A stretch of DNA of 5,354 nucleotides from Pseudomonadota bacterium (GTDB lineage: Bacteria; Pseudomonadota; Alphaproteobacteria; Rhizobiales; Hyphomicrobiaceae). Positions 1 to 4,578 of the stretch are shown here, piece by piece; the stretch's first letter is position 1, and every line of letters starts with the position of its first letter. The notes beneath the pieces were generated by a model. It was not told the origin of the DNA and searched no databases. It was given only the letters and a program-made list of their open reading frames with translations. Both the position numbers and the translations under genes were made by a program. The stretch spans positions 1 to 5,354 of the forward strand of contig JAEZAW010000218.1 of the NCBI GenBank assembly GCA_023430315.1. Reading direction: 5' to 3'.

Positions 1-1
1 G

Positions 2-67
2 TCATTCGGTGGCGGCTCGTTCTCCGGTGGTCGATCGTTTGGCGGTGGTTCATTCTCAGGTGGGCGC
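2..67 (+). repeat. Two tandem 33-base units encoding SFGGGSFSGGR
   Basis: Units 2-34 and 35-67 encode the same 11 residues, and a partial third unit (SFSG) starts at 68. Nine of the 11 codons differ between the two units, always at the third base and always synonymously. More units may lie left of the window edge. Confidence 0.8.
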
Positions 68-412
68 TCGTTCTCGGGCAATGCCTCGCGTGGTTTCAGC
101 GGAGGCTCGAGAGGCATGACCTCGCGAAGCTTCAACGGGAGCCCGAGAATGGTGACGCCGCGAGGCAATCGCGTCGGAACTGTGCCGCCGGCAGGACAAT
201 TCAGATCGTCGATGAACGGCAGGTCGAGAACGGCTCACAATAATCCGCGCCGGCCCGTCCGCTGGAGCCGCGATCACCGCCACCGCTTCTACGGTTCCTA
301 CTTCATCGTGCCCTTCGGCTATGGCCTCTATGCCAGTAATTCCTGCTACGACTGGGAATACGGTCCGCATGGCTGGGGTTACTATTGGGATTATGCGGAG
401 TGCCCCGTCTGA
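2..412 (+). CDS. Gly/Ser/Phe/Arg-rich small protein, probably exported (5' end outside window)
   Basis: The reading frame is open from base 2 to the TGA at 410-412, giving 136 visible residues, so the true start lies left of the window. The ATG at 116 is only an internal Met (visible residue 39). The visible N-terminal part has two identical 11-residue units (SFGGGSFSGGR) and the start of a third. A basic, low-complexity middle follows. The C-terminal part, from about residue 96, is rich in Tyr, Trp and Gly and has two Cys (115 and 134) that could form a disulfide. I do not recognise a family. Small proteins of this composition, usually with a signal peptide and an aromatic C-terminus ending near a Cys, are common hypothetical proteins in Hyphomicrobiales. 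A signal peptide would be upstream and cannot be seen. The frame is real: the two repeat units differ only at synonymous third positions. The function is unknown, and envelope or surface location is inference. Confidence 0.65.
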   Translation, partial: SFGGGSFSGGRSFGGGSFSGGRSFSGNASRGFSGGSRGMTSRSFNGSPRMVTPRGNRVGTVPPAGQFRSSMNGRSRTAHNNPRRPVRWSRDHRHRFYGSYFIVPFGYGLYASNSCYDWEYGPHGWGYYWDYAECPV

Positions 413-450
413 GTTAAAGGCGCTGTCGAACACGCCATGTTGATCGCTTT

Positions 451-478
451 TCGGCCGGCCGCTTTGGTGGCCGGTCGA
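451..478 (+). terminator. Strong 12-bp hairpin between the Gly-rich gene and msrB
   Basis: The arms 451-462 and 467-478 pair over 12 bp around a TTTG loop. Two of the pairs are G-U wobbles in the + strand transcript. In a minus-strand transcript these would be A-C mismatches, so the structure favours + strand RNA. It lies 39 bases after the stop at 412 and 80 bases before msrB. No T-run follows it, so it is not a textbook intrinsic terminator. It may act as a 3'-end stabiliser, a Rho-assisted stop, or a leader structure of the msr transcript. Confidence 0.4.
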
Positions 479-546
479 CCTGAGGACCGCTGCCCCCTGG
501 GAATGCCGACCTTCAGACGCCATATTGGGGTCTGTGATCAACAGGC

Positions 547-551
547 GGAGG
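547..551 (+). promoter_or_regulatory. Ribosome binding site of msrB
   Basis: GGAGG lies 6 bases upstream of the ATG at 558. This rules out the in-frame TTG at 525, which would add 11 residues and has no Shine-Dalgarno sequence at the right distance. Confidence 0.75.
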
Positions 552-557
552 TTCGAA

Positions 558-1010
558 ATGGCCTACAAGAAGACAAAAGAGGCAATCTCCAAGCTGACCC
601 CCGAGCAGTACCGCGTCACCCAGCAGAACGGGACCGAGCGACCGTTCACGGGCGAGTACAATTCAAATAAGGCCGTGGGCATCTACGTCGACATCGTCTC
701 AGGCGAGCCGCTGTTCGCCTCATCCGACAAGTTCGAGTCCGGTTGCGGATGGCCGAGCTTTACGAAGCCGATCGTGCCGGCGAACGTCGCCGAACTGCGC
801 GATACCACGCACGGCATGATCCGTACGGAGGTCCGCTCCAAGCATGGCGACAGCCATCTCGGCCACGTCTTCGATGACGGGCCGGCGGATCGCGGCGGGC
901 TGCGCTACTGCATCAACTCGGCCTCTCTGCGCTTTATTCCGCGCGACAAGATGGAAGCCGAGGGCTATGGCGAGTATTTGAACCAGGTCGAGGAGGTTGC
1001 CCATGGCTGA
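558..1010 (+). CDS. msrB: Peptide-methionine (R)-S-oxide reductase MsrB, zinc-free form
   Basis: The enzyme reduces the R epimer of methionine sulfoxide in proteins, usually with thioredoxin as electron donor, and is cytoplasmic here because no signal peptide is seen. The protein has 150 residues, about the usual single-domain length. Family motifs are intact: SGCGWPSF at 61-68, HGMIRTEV at 85-92, HLGHVFDDGP at 100-109 and RYCINSASL at 116-124. By family knowledge Cys118 is the catalytic Cys, attacking the sulfoxide sulfur, and Cys63 is the resolving Cys. The two CxxC zinc sites of the other MsrB form are absent: VDIVSG (44-49) and RSKHGD (93-98) stand where they should be. The ATG at 558 is chosen for its GGAGG. 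The gene overlaps msrA by 8 bases, so the two are cotranscribed and probably translationally coupled. I see no convincing promoter in 413-557. Confidence 0.96.
   Translation: MAYKKTKEAISKLTPEQYRVTQQNGTERPFTGEYNSNKAVGIYVDIVSGEPLFASSDKFESGCGWPSFTKPIVPANVAELRDTTHGMIRTEVRSKHGDSHLGHVFDDGPADRGGLRYCINSASLRFIPRDKMEAEGYGEYLNQVEEVAHG
991..996 (+). promoter_or_regulatory. Ribosome binding site of msrA, inside the msrB coding sequence
   Basis: AGGAGG lies in the last codons of msrB, 6 bases before the ATG at 1003. It decides the msrA start: the in-frame TTG at 997 touches this site directly and cannot be used with it. Confidence 0.75.
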
Positions 1011-1509
1011 GCGTGCTGTATTGGCCGGAGGATGCTTCTGGGGCATGCAGGATCTGATCCGCAGGCTCCCGGGCGTCATTTCAACCCGTGTCGGCTACAC
1101 GGGCGGCGACGTGCCCAATGCGACCTATCGCAATCACGGCACGCACGCCGAGGGCATCGAGATCATGTTCGATCCCGAGAAGACCAGCTATCGCCGGATC
1201 TTGGAGCTGTTCTTCCAGATCCATGATCCGACGACGAAGAACCGTCAGGGCAACGACATTGGTATGTCGTACCGGTCCGCGATCTATTACGTGAATGACG
1301 AGCAGAAGCGGATCGCACTCGACACGATCGCCGATGTCGAGGCTTCGGGGCTTTGGCCGGGTAAGGTCGTGACCGAGGTCGAGCCGGTCGGTGATTTCTG
1401 GGAGGCGGAGCCGGAGCACCAGGATTACCTGGAGCGCTATCCGAACGGCTACACCTGCCACTTCCCGCGGCCGAACTGGGTGCTCCCAAAGCGTCAGGCC
1501 GCTGAGTGA
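1003..1509 (+). CDS. msrA: Peptide-methionine (S)-S-oxide reductase MsrA
   Basis: The enzyme reduces the S epimer of free and protein-bound methionine sulfoxide in the cytoplasm, complementing MsrB. The protein has 168 residues, a compact MsrA without N-terminal extension. The signature GGCFWG is at 9-14, with catalytic Cys11. Typical MsrA blocks follow: RVGYTGG (29-35), NATYRNHGTHAEG (39-51), FFQIHDPTT (70-78), GNDIGMSYRSAIYY (83-96) and GDFWEAEPEHQDYL (130-143). The end, GYTCHFPRPNW (149-159), holds the only other Cys, Cys152, the likely recycling residue. From memory the protein resembles the mycobacterial-type MsrA with two Cys more than the longer E. coli enzyme with an extra resolving Cys. 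The ATG at 1003 follows an AGGAGG by 6 bases and overlaps the msrB stop. A rho-independent terminator starts 10 bases after the stop. Together with msrB it forms an oxidative-damage repair operon. Confidence 0.97.
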   Translation: MAERAVLAGGCFWGMQDLIRRLPGVISTRVGYTGGDVPNATYRNHGTHAEGIEIMFDPEKTSYRRILELFFQIHDPTTKNRQGNDIGMSYRSAIYYVNDEQKRIALDTIADVEASGLWPGKVVTEVEPVGDFWEAEPEHQDYLERYPNGYTCHFPRPNWVLPKRQAAE

Positions 1510-1518
1510 GAATGAAAT

Positions 1519-1556
1519 GGCGCCGCGCCTCAGCCGAGATGCGGCGCCTTTGCTTT
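1519..1556 (+). terminator. Rho-independent terminator of msrBA
   Basis: GGCGCCGC (1519-1526) pairs perfectly with GCGGCGCC (1541-1548) around a 14-base loop that can form 3 further pairs (1529-1531 with 1536-1538). TTTGCTTT follows. The position, between the msrA stop (1509) and the convergent stop of the marR-type gene (1570), fits. The reverse strand has a weaker T-rich stretch after the hairpin, so it may also serve the minus-strand gene. Confidence 0.8.
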
Positions 1557-1569
1557 GTCCGGCGCCGGT

Positions 1570-2109
1570 CTATGAACGTGCCGTACGCTTCTTGAGCGGC
1601 CGACCGGCCTTGTAGGCCTCGACGAATTCCGGCGACGAGACGTCGTCCGCGAGCGCGCGCAGCAGGGCCGAAGTGCGCGCGCCGAGCACGGTCTCGACCC
1701 GGCCATTGGCCTCCGCCCAAAGCTTCCCGCCCTCCAAAAGCCGCTTGCGGCCGCGATCGCTCAGCGTGGCGCGCTTGATGCGCTTGTCCTTGAGGTCGGC
1801 TGTGATCTCCACGAGGCCGCTCTCCACGAGCGGACGCAGGGCATGTGTCACCGCTGAGATCTGGACGCCGAGTTCCTTCGCCAGGGCCTGAAAACTCGGC
1901 CCCTCCTGGTCCGTAAGGCCGTCGATCCGGCCGAGTAGGGCAATCTGCGTGCCCTTCAGGCCGACCGGCGAGATCACTTCGTCGTAGAGATTGCCAAGCT
2001 GCCGCGCGGCGCGGCGCAGCGCGGCGCTCGTGCACGGGATGCTGTCGCCCGGGTTGACGGCCGGCACCTGCGATCTGCGACGAGATTGGGGGACGTTCGC
2101 TTTCCTCAT
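1570..2109 (-). CDS. MarR-family winged helix-turn-helix transcriptional regulator
   Basis: The 179-residue protein fits the MarR family, which are homodimeric DNA-binding repressors that release DNA on binding a small ligand or on Cys oxidation. After a basic N-terminal extension (2-22), PCTSAALRRAARQLGNLYDE (25-44) forms the dimerisation helix. PSFQALAKELG (71-81) and QISAVTHALRPLVESGLV (83-100) fit the helix-turn-helix. ITADLKDKRIKRATLSDRGR (102-121) is the wing and its following helix. Cys26 lies in the dimerisation region and is a candidate redox sensor, which is inference. The ATG at 2109 is chosen because longer forms, such as a GTG at 2175, would translate through the operator repeats. 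No Shine-Dalgarno sequence precedes it, and a promoter-like -10 ends only 7 bases upstream, suggesting leaderless translation. The gene diverges from a short-chain dehydrogenase gene, its probable target, and most likely also represses itself. The ligand is unknown. Confidence 0.9.
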   Translation of the reverse strand: MRKANVPQSRRRSQVPAVNPGDSIPCTSAALRRAARQLGNLYDEVISPVGLKGTQIALLGRIDGLTDQEGPSFQALAKELGVQISAVTHALRPLVESGLVEITADLKDKRIKRATLSDRGRKRLLEGGKLWAEANGRVETVLGARTSALLRALADDVSSPEFVEAYKAGRPLKKRTARS

Positions 2110-2113
2110 GATC

Positions 2114-2131
2114 ACAAAATAGTTGAGTACT
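2114..2131. promoter_or_regulatory. Left operator candidate, proximal to the marR-type gene
   Basis: AATAGTTGAGTACT at 2118-2131 is an exact copy of 2178-2191. Bases 2114-2128 form a degraded version of the right palindrome, ACAAAA-TAG-TTGAGT, with two mismatches in the left arm. It overlaps the candidate -10 of the repressor gene. It is probably a MarR binding site, weaker than the right one. Confidence 0.55.
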
Positions 2132-2144
2132 GCACCATTGAAAA
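2116..2144 (-). promoter_or_regulatory. Candidate promoter of the marR-type gene
   Basis: Read on the minus strand, TTTTCA (2144-2139) and TATTTT (2121-2116) are separated by 17 bases. Each matches the sigma-70 consensus at 4 of 6 positions. Transcription would start at about 2109, the A of the ATG. The left operator copy overlaps the -10, as expected for autorepression. This is pattern evidence only. Confidence 0.35.
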
Positions 2145-2155
2145 GGGTGAGCGCC

Positions 2156-2183
2156 TTGTCTATATGGTTGAGCACTCAATAGT
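2156..2183 (+). promoter_or_regulatory. Candidate promoter of the dehydrogenase gene
   Basis: TTGTCT (2156-2161) and AATAGT (2178-2183) are 16 bases apart, each with 4 of 6 consensus matches. Transcription would start near 2190, leaving the GGAG at 2201 in a leader of about 20 bases. The alternative TTGAGC/TAAAGT (2168 and 2191) would start too close to that site. The proposed -10 lies inside the right operator. Confidence 0.3.
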
Positions 2184-2191
2184 TGAGTACT
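2168..2191. promoter_or_regulatory. Right operator candidate, proximal to the dehydrogenase gene
   Basis: Two overlapping inverted repeats share an arm: TTGAG-CA-CTCAA (2168-2179) and ACTCAA-TAG-TTGAGT (2174-2188). Read as direct repeats, TTGAGYACT occurs at 2168 and 2183, 15 bases apart, and again at 2123. The block lies 20 bases before the dehydrogenase ATG, where a bound MarR dimer would block transcription. Confidence 0.65.
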
Positions 2192-2200
2192 AAAGTTAGT

Positions 2201-2204
2201 GGAG
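2201..2204 (+). promoter_or_regulatory. Ribosome binding site of the dehydrogenase gene
   Basis: GGAG is placed 6 bases before the ATG at 2211. This favours that ATG over the in-frame GTG at 2199, which overlaps the site. Confidence 0.65.
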
Positions 2205-2210
2205 ATAGCG

Positions 2211-3011
2211 ATGGCTGCGAGCAGCACGAAGGGAATTGCGGTGGTGACGGGCGCCTCGTCCGGCATTGGCGCGGTATATGCGGATCGCCTCGCCGGGCGG
2301 GGCTATGACCTCATCCTGGTCGCGCGCCGGGCGGACCGTCTCGAGGCCCTCGCGGGCAAGATCCAGAAGGCCCATGGCCGGCGGGTCGACGTGCTGGTCG
2401 CCGACCTCGGCAAGAGCACGGATCTCGAGCGCGTCGCAGACACCATCGCCGCGAATCCGGATGTGAGCGTGCTCGTCAACAATGCCGGCCTTGCGCATCT
2501 TGCGCCTGTGGCGTCCGCACCCTTCGACCATGCCATCGAGCAGATCAACGTCAATATCTCGGCCCTCACACGCCTGACGTACGCGGTCCTGCCAGGCTTC
2601 GTGGCGCGCAATAAGGGCGTGATCGTCAACATCGCCTCGGTGCTCGGCGTCGAGACGTTGCCCATCAGCGCCGTCTACAGCGGCACCAAGGCGTTCGTGC
2701 TGAGCTTCGGCGCGGGTCTGCAGGCCGAGCTCGCAGGAACGGGCGTCAGAGTGCACACCGTCGCGCCCGCTGCGACCGCGACTGAGATCTGGGGCAATTC
2801 CGGCGTGCCGCTCTCGAACTTCGACCCGAGCACCGTCATGAGCACGGAGCACATGGTCGACGCAGCACTCGCCGGTTTCGATAAGGGCGAGGCTGTCACG
2901 TTCCCCTCAGTCGCAGACGAGAGCTTCTGGCAGCAGATCGTTGCCGCCCGCTCGGAGCTGTTCGCCTCGGCGCGGACCGGCAAGCCTGCGCCACGCTATG
3001 GCGTCGCGTGA
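2211..3011 (+). CDS. Classical short-chain dehydrogenase/reductase (SDR), NADP(H) type
   Basis: The protein is a 266-residue cytoplasmic Rossmann-fold oxidoreductase that uses NAD(P)(H) on a carbonyl or alcohol. The substrate cannot be read from the sequence. The cofactor glycine motif TGASSGIG is at 13-20. VARRADRL (37-44) follows the second strand, and its paired Arg usually mean NADP(H) preference. DL at 65-66 and NNAG at 90-93 are the standard structural motifs. The catalytic tetrad is Asn115, Ser143, Tyr156 and Lys160 (YSGTK at 156-160), all present, so the enzyme should be active. Overall it resembles the broad DltE/YqjQ-like group (COG0300). The gene diverges from a marR-type repressor across shared operator-like repeats and is probably derepressed by a toxic or reactive compound that the enzyme may itself reduce, which is inference. 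It ends 24 bases before the convergent cynS stop. Confidence 0.93.
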   Translation: MAASSTKGIAVVTGASSGIGAVYADRLAGRGYDLILVARRADRLEALAGKIQKAHGRRVDVLVADLGKSTDLERVADTIAANPDVSVLVNNAGLAHLAPVASAPFDHAIEQINVNISALTRLTYAVLPGFVARNKGVIVNIASVLGVETLPISAVYSGTKAFVLSFGAGLQAELAGTGVRVHTVAPAATATEIWGNSGVPLSNFDPSTVMSTEHMVDAALAGFDKGEAVTFPSVADESFWQQIVAARSELFASARTGKPAPRYGVA

Positions 3012-3018
3012 GCAGCCA

Positions 3019-3040
3019 AGTGAGGGGGAAGCCCCTCACT
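3019..3040. terminator. Hairpin between convergent dehydrogenase and cynS genes
   Basis: AGTGAGGGG (3019-3027) pairs perfectly with CCCCTCACT (3032-3040) over 9 bp around a GAAG loop. It starts 8 bases after the dehydrogenase stop and contains the cynS stop (3036-3038). Neither side has a T-run, so termination may need Rho. Its perfect pairing works on both strands, consistent with a shared transcript end. Confidence 0.55.
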
Positions 3041-3524
3041 CCTCCTTGAAGCCGTACGCCGGGACGCCTTGCTCGTTCTCATAGTATTTGAAGGGCAGGA
3101 ACTTTCCGGACATGGAGATCTTCACGCGGTCGCCTTTCTCGTTCGGCAGACGCTCCATGGTCATGTCGAAGTCGATGGCGGACATGATGCCGTCGCCGAA
3201 CTCTTCCTCGATCAGTGCCTTCCACGCCGGGCCGTTGACGAGCACCAGCTCATAGAAGCGATAGATCAGCGGATCGGTCGGCGGCATCGGCGTACCGGTG
3301 CCGCGCATGGGCACCTCGTTGAGCATCTTCTCTTCCGTCGTCGAGAGGCCGAACAGAGCGGCGGCCTTCTTCGCGAGCGGCTTGACGAGCTTGTGCTGGC
3401 CGAGCAGAGCGCCGACCACGAGGACAGGGCTCATACCGCCGATCTCGTTGCAGATCGCCGCCCAGGTGAGACCTCTCTCGCGCTTGATGTCGAGAATCTT
3501 CTCGGTGAGCTGTTCGCGGGTCAT
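3036..3524 (-). CDS. cynS: Cyanate hydratase (cyanase)
   Basis: Cyanase converts cyanate and bicarbonate, through carbamate, to ammonia and CO2 in the cytoplasm. It detoxifies cyanate and releases nitrogen. The 162-residue length is close to the E. coli enzyme (156), a decamer with active sites at dimer interfaces. Residues 3-71 form the helical N-terminal domain. The conserved C-terminal catalytic domain begins at PTDPLIYRFYE (82-92) and runs through FGDGIMSAIDF (109-119). Arg89, Glu92 and Ser115 match the E. coli catalytic residues Arg96, Glu99 and Ser122. The C-terminal GKFLPFKYY (140-148) fits the family and is followed by a short extra tail. The ATG at 3524 has GGAGG 7 bases upstream. 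The gene is the last of an operon with an ABC permease and ATPase. No carbonic anhydrase (CynT) or MFS carrier (CynX) as in E. coli is visible. Confidence 0.97.
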   Translation of the reverse strand: MTREQLTEKILDIKRERGLTWAAICNEIGGMSPVLVVGALLGQHKLVKPLAKKAAALFGLSTTEEKMLNEVPMRGTGTPMPPTDPLIYRFYELVLVNGPAWKALIEEEFGDGIMSAIDFDMTMERLPNEKGDRVKISMSGKFLPFKYYENEQGVPAYGFKEE

Positions 3525-3531
3525 GGGGCTA

Positions 3532-3536
3532 CCTCC
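3532..3536 (-). promoter_or_regulatory. Ribosome binding site of cynS
   Basis: GGAGG on the minus strand is followed by 7 bases and then the ATG at 3524. It lies in the 27-base gap after the ATPase stop, so cynS is translated independently from a shared transcript. Confidence 0.7.
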
Positions 3537-3551
3537 AGGTGGATGTGCTTC

Positions 3552-4562
3552 TTACGTGGGTCGGCTGATGCGCTTCAGGGCGGTGTCTGTGCCTGGTGTG
3601 ACGGCGCTACCATTGGCGTGCGCGATGACGCGCGTAGGGGCCGGGCGCGAACGGTAAGGTGCGGATGATGGCGTTACCGGGCTGATTGTTGCCTTGGATG
3701 CCGTGCTCGCGCTCGCGACGGGGCGAATGATAGCGGGCGCGCGTGGATTGCCGGCGCCGACACCGCCCGCGAGCTCCTTCGATCTCGTGACAAGAAACTC
3801 GAGCAGGTGATTCCGCAGCGGATAGTAGTTCGGATACTTGTGCAGATCCGTGCGCTGGCGGTCCTTCGGCAATGTGTTCTCGACGATCTCGGCAATGCGT
3901 GCCTTGGGTCCGTTCGTCATGAGTACGATACGGTCGGCGAGCAGCATGGCCTCGTCGATATCGTGCGTGATCATAAAGATGGTCTGCGCGGTCGCCCGAC
4001 GGATGGCGAGCACCTCGTCCTGCAGCGCGCCGCGCGTCAATGCGTCGAGCGCCGAGAAGGGCTCGTCCATGAGCAGGATCTTCGGCTCGACGGCGAGCGC
4101 ACGCGCAATCCCGACGCGCTGGCGCATGCCACCGGAGAGCTGAGCCGGCTTCTTGTTCTCCGAGCCATCGAGATGGACGAGAGAGAGGTACTTCTGCGCG
4201 TGCGCGCGAACCTCTTCGCTTGACCAGTCGCGATGGCGCGAAGCAATGCCGAGTTCGATATTGCGTGAGGCCGAGAGCCACGGCATGAGCGCGTGCGATT
4301 GGAAGATGACAGCGCGATCGAGACTCGGGCCGTCAATGGCCTGCTCGCCGACGATCACGGTGCCTTCACTCGGACTGTCCAGGCCCGCGAGGATGTTGAG
4401 GATCGTCGACTTTCCGCATCCCGAATGGCCGATGATGCAGACGAACTCGCCGGGATCGACGGTGAACCACACGTCCTCGAAGACCGTCAGCGTGCTCTTG
4501 CCGCTCGGCTCGGGAAAGCGTCTGGCGAGACCTTCGATGCGTATGAGCGGCCGAGGGCTCAT
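3552..4562 (-). CDS. cynD: ABC transporter ATP-binding protein, NrtD/CynD-like (cyanate uptake)
   Basis: This is the ATPase of a nitrate/cyanate/sulfonate/taurine-type importer, acting on the cytoplasmic face of the inner membrane. All nucleotide-binding motifs are intact: Walker A GHSGCGKST (45-53), Q-loop Gln88, signature LSGGM (142-146), Walker B ILLMDEP (162-168), D-loop SALD (170-173) and switch His200. The family domain closes with YPNYYPLRNHLLEFL (243-257), typical of NrtD/CynD. The protein then continues for about 71 residues (266-336) rich in Ala, Pro, Ser, Thr and Arg. Usual members have about 260-270 residues, so the tail is odd; it may be disordered or come from a lost stop codon. 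The ATG at 4562 has GAGGAA 6 bases upstream. It lies 16 bases after the permease stop and 27 before cynS. Cyanate specificity, and so the symbol, rests on linkage to cynS; nitrate or bicarbonate are the other family substrates. Confidence 0.88.
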   Translation of the reverse strand: MSPRPLIRIEGLARRFPEPSGKSTLTVFEDVWFTVDPGEFVCIIGHSGCGKSTILNILAGLDSPSEGTVIVGEQAIDGPSLDRAVIFQSHALMPWLSASRNIELGIASRHRDWSSEEVRAHAQKYLSLVHLDGSENKKPAQLSGGMRQRVGIARALAVEPKILLMDEPFSALDALTRGALQDEVLAIRRATAQTIFMITHDIDEAMLLADRIVLMTNGPKARIAEIVENTLPKDRQRTDLHKYPNYYPLRNHLLEFLVTRSKELAGGVGAGNPRAPAIIRPVASASTASKATISPVTPSSAPYRSRPAPTRVIAHANGSAVTPGTDTALKRISRPT

Positions 4563-4578
4563 GGAGGATTCCTCGCCT

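Noticed and set aside
56..541. 161-codon open frame on the minus strand across the small Gly-rich gene
   Set aside because: It lies opposite a frame proven by synonymous-only divergence of its repeats, spans a hairpin and intergenic DNA, and has no recognisable motif.
2110..2175. Longer form of the MarR-type protein starting at the GTG at 2175
   Set aside because: It would translate the operator repeats and promoter into 22 residues not seen in the MarR fold, with no Shine-Dalgarno sequence.
2111..2191. Mobile element or attachment site suggested by the 14-base direct repeats
   Set aside because: The 46 bases between the copies hold no gene, and the copies sit at promoter positions of divergent genes, which fits operators better.
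1163..2266. 367-codon open frame on the minus strand spanning the marR-type gene and part of msrA
   Set aside because: It overlaps the marR-type gene in another frame, crosses the msr terminator and the operator region, and its product is Arg/Pro-rich shadow sequence.
2196..2852. 218-codon open frame antisense to the dehydrogenase
   Set aside because: It is a shadow of a gene with a complete SDR motif set; high GC makes long antisense frames common.
4563..4574. GAGGA-T-TCCTC inverted repeat at the ATPase start as an RBS-masking hairpin
   Set aside because: The one-base spacer is too short for an RNA loop; it is a by-product of the GAGGAA ribosome binding site.
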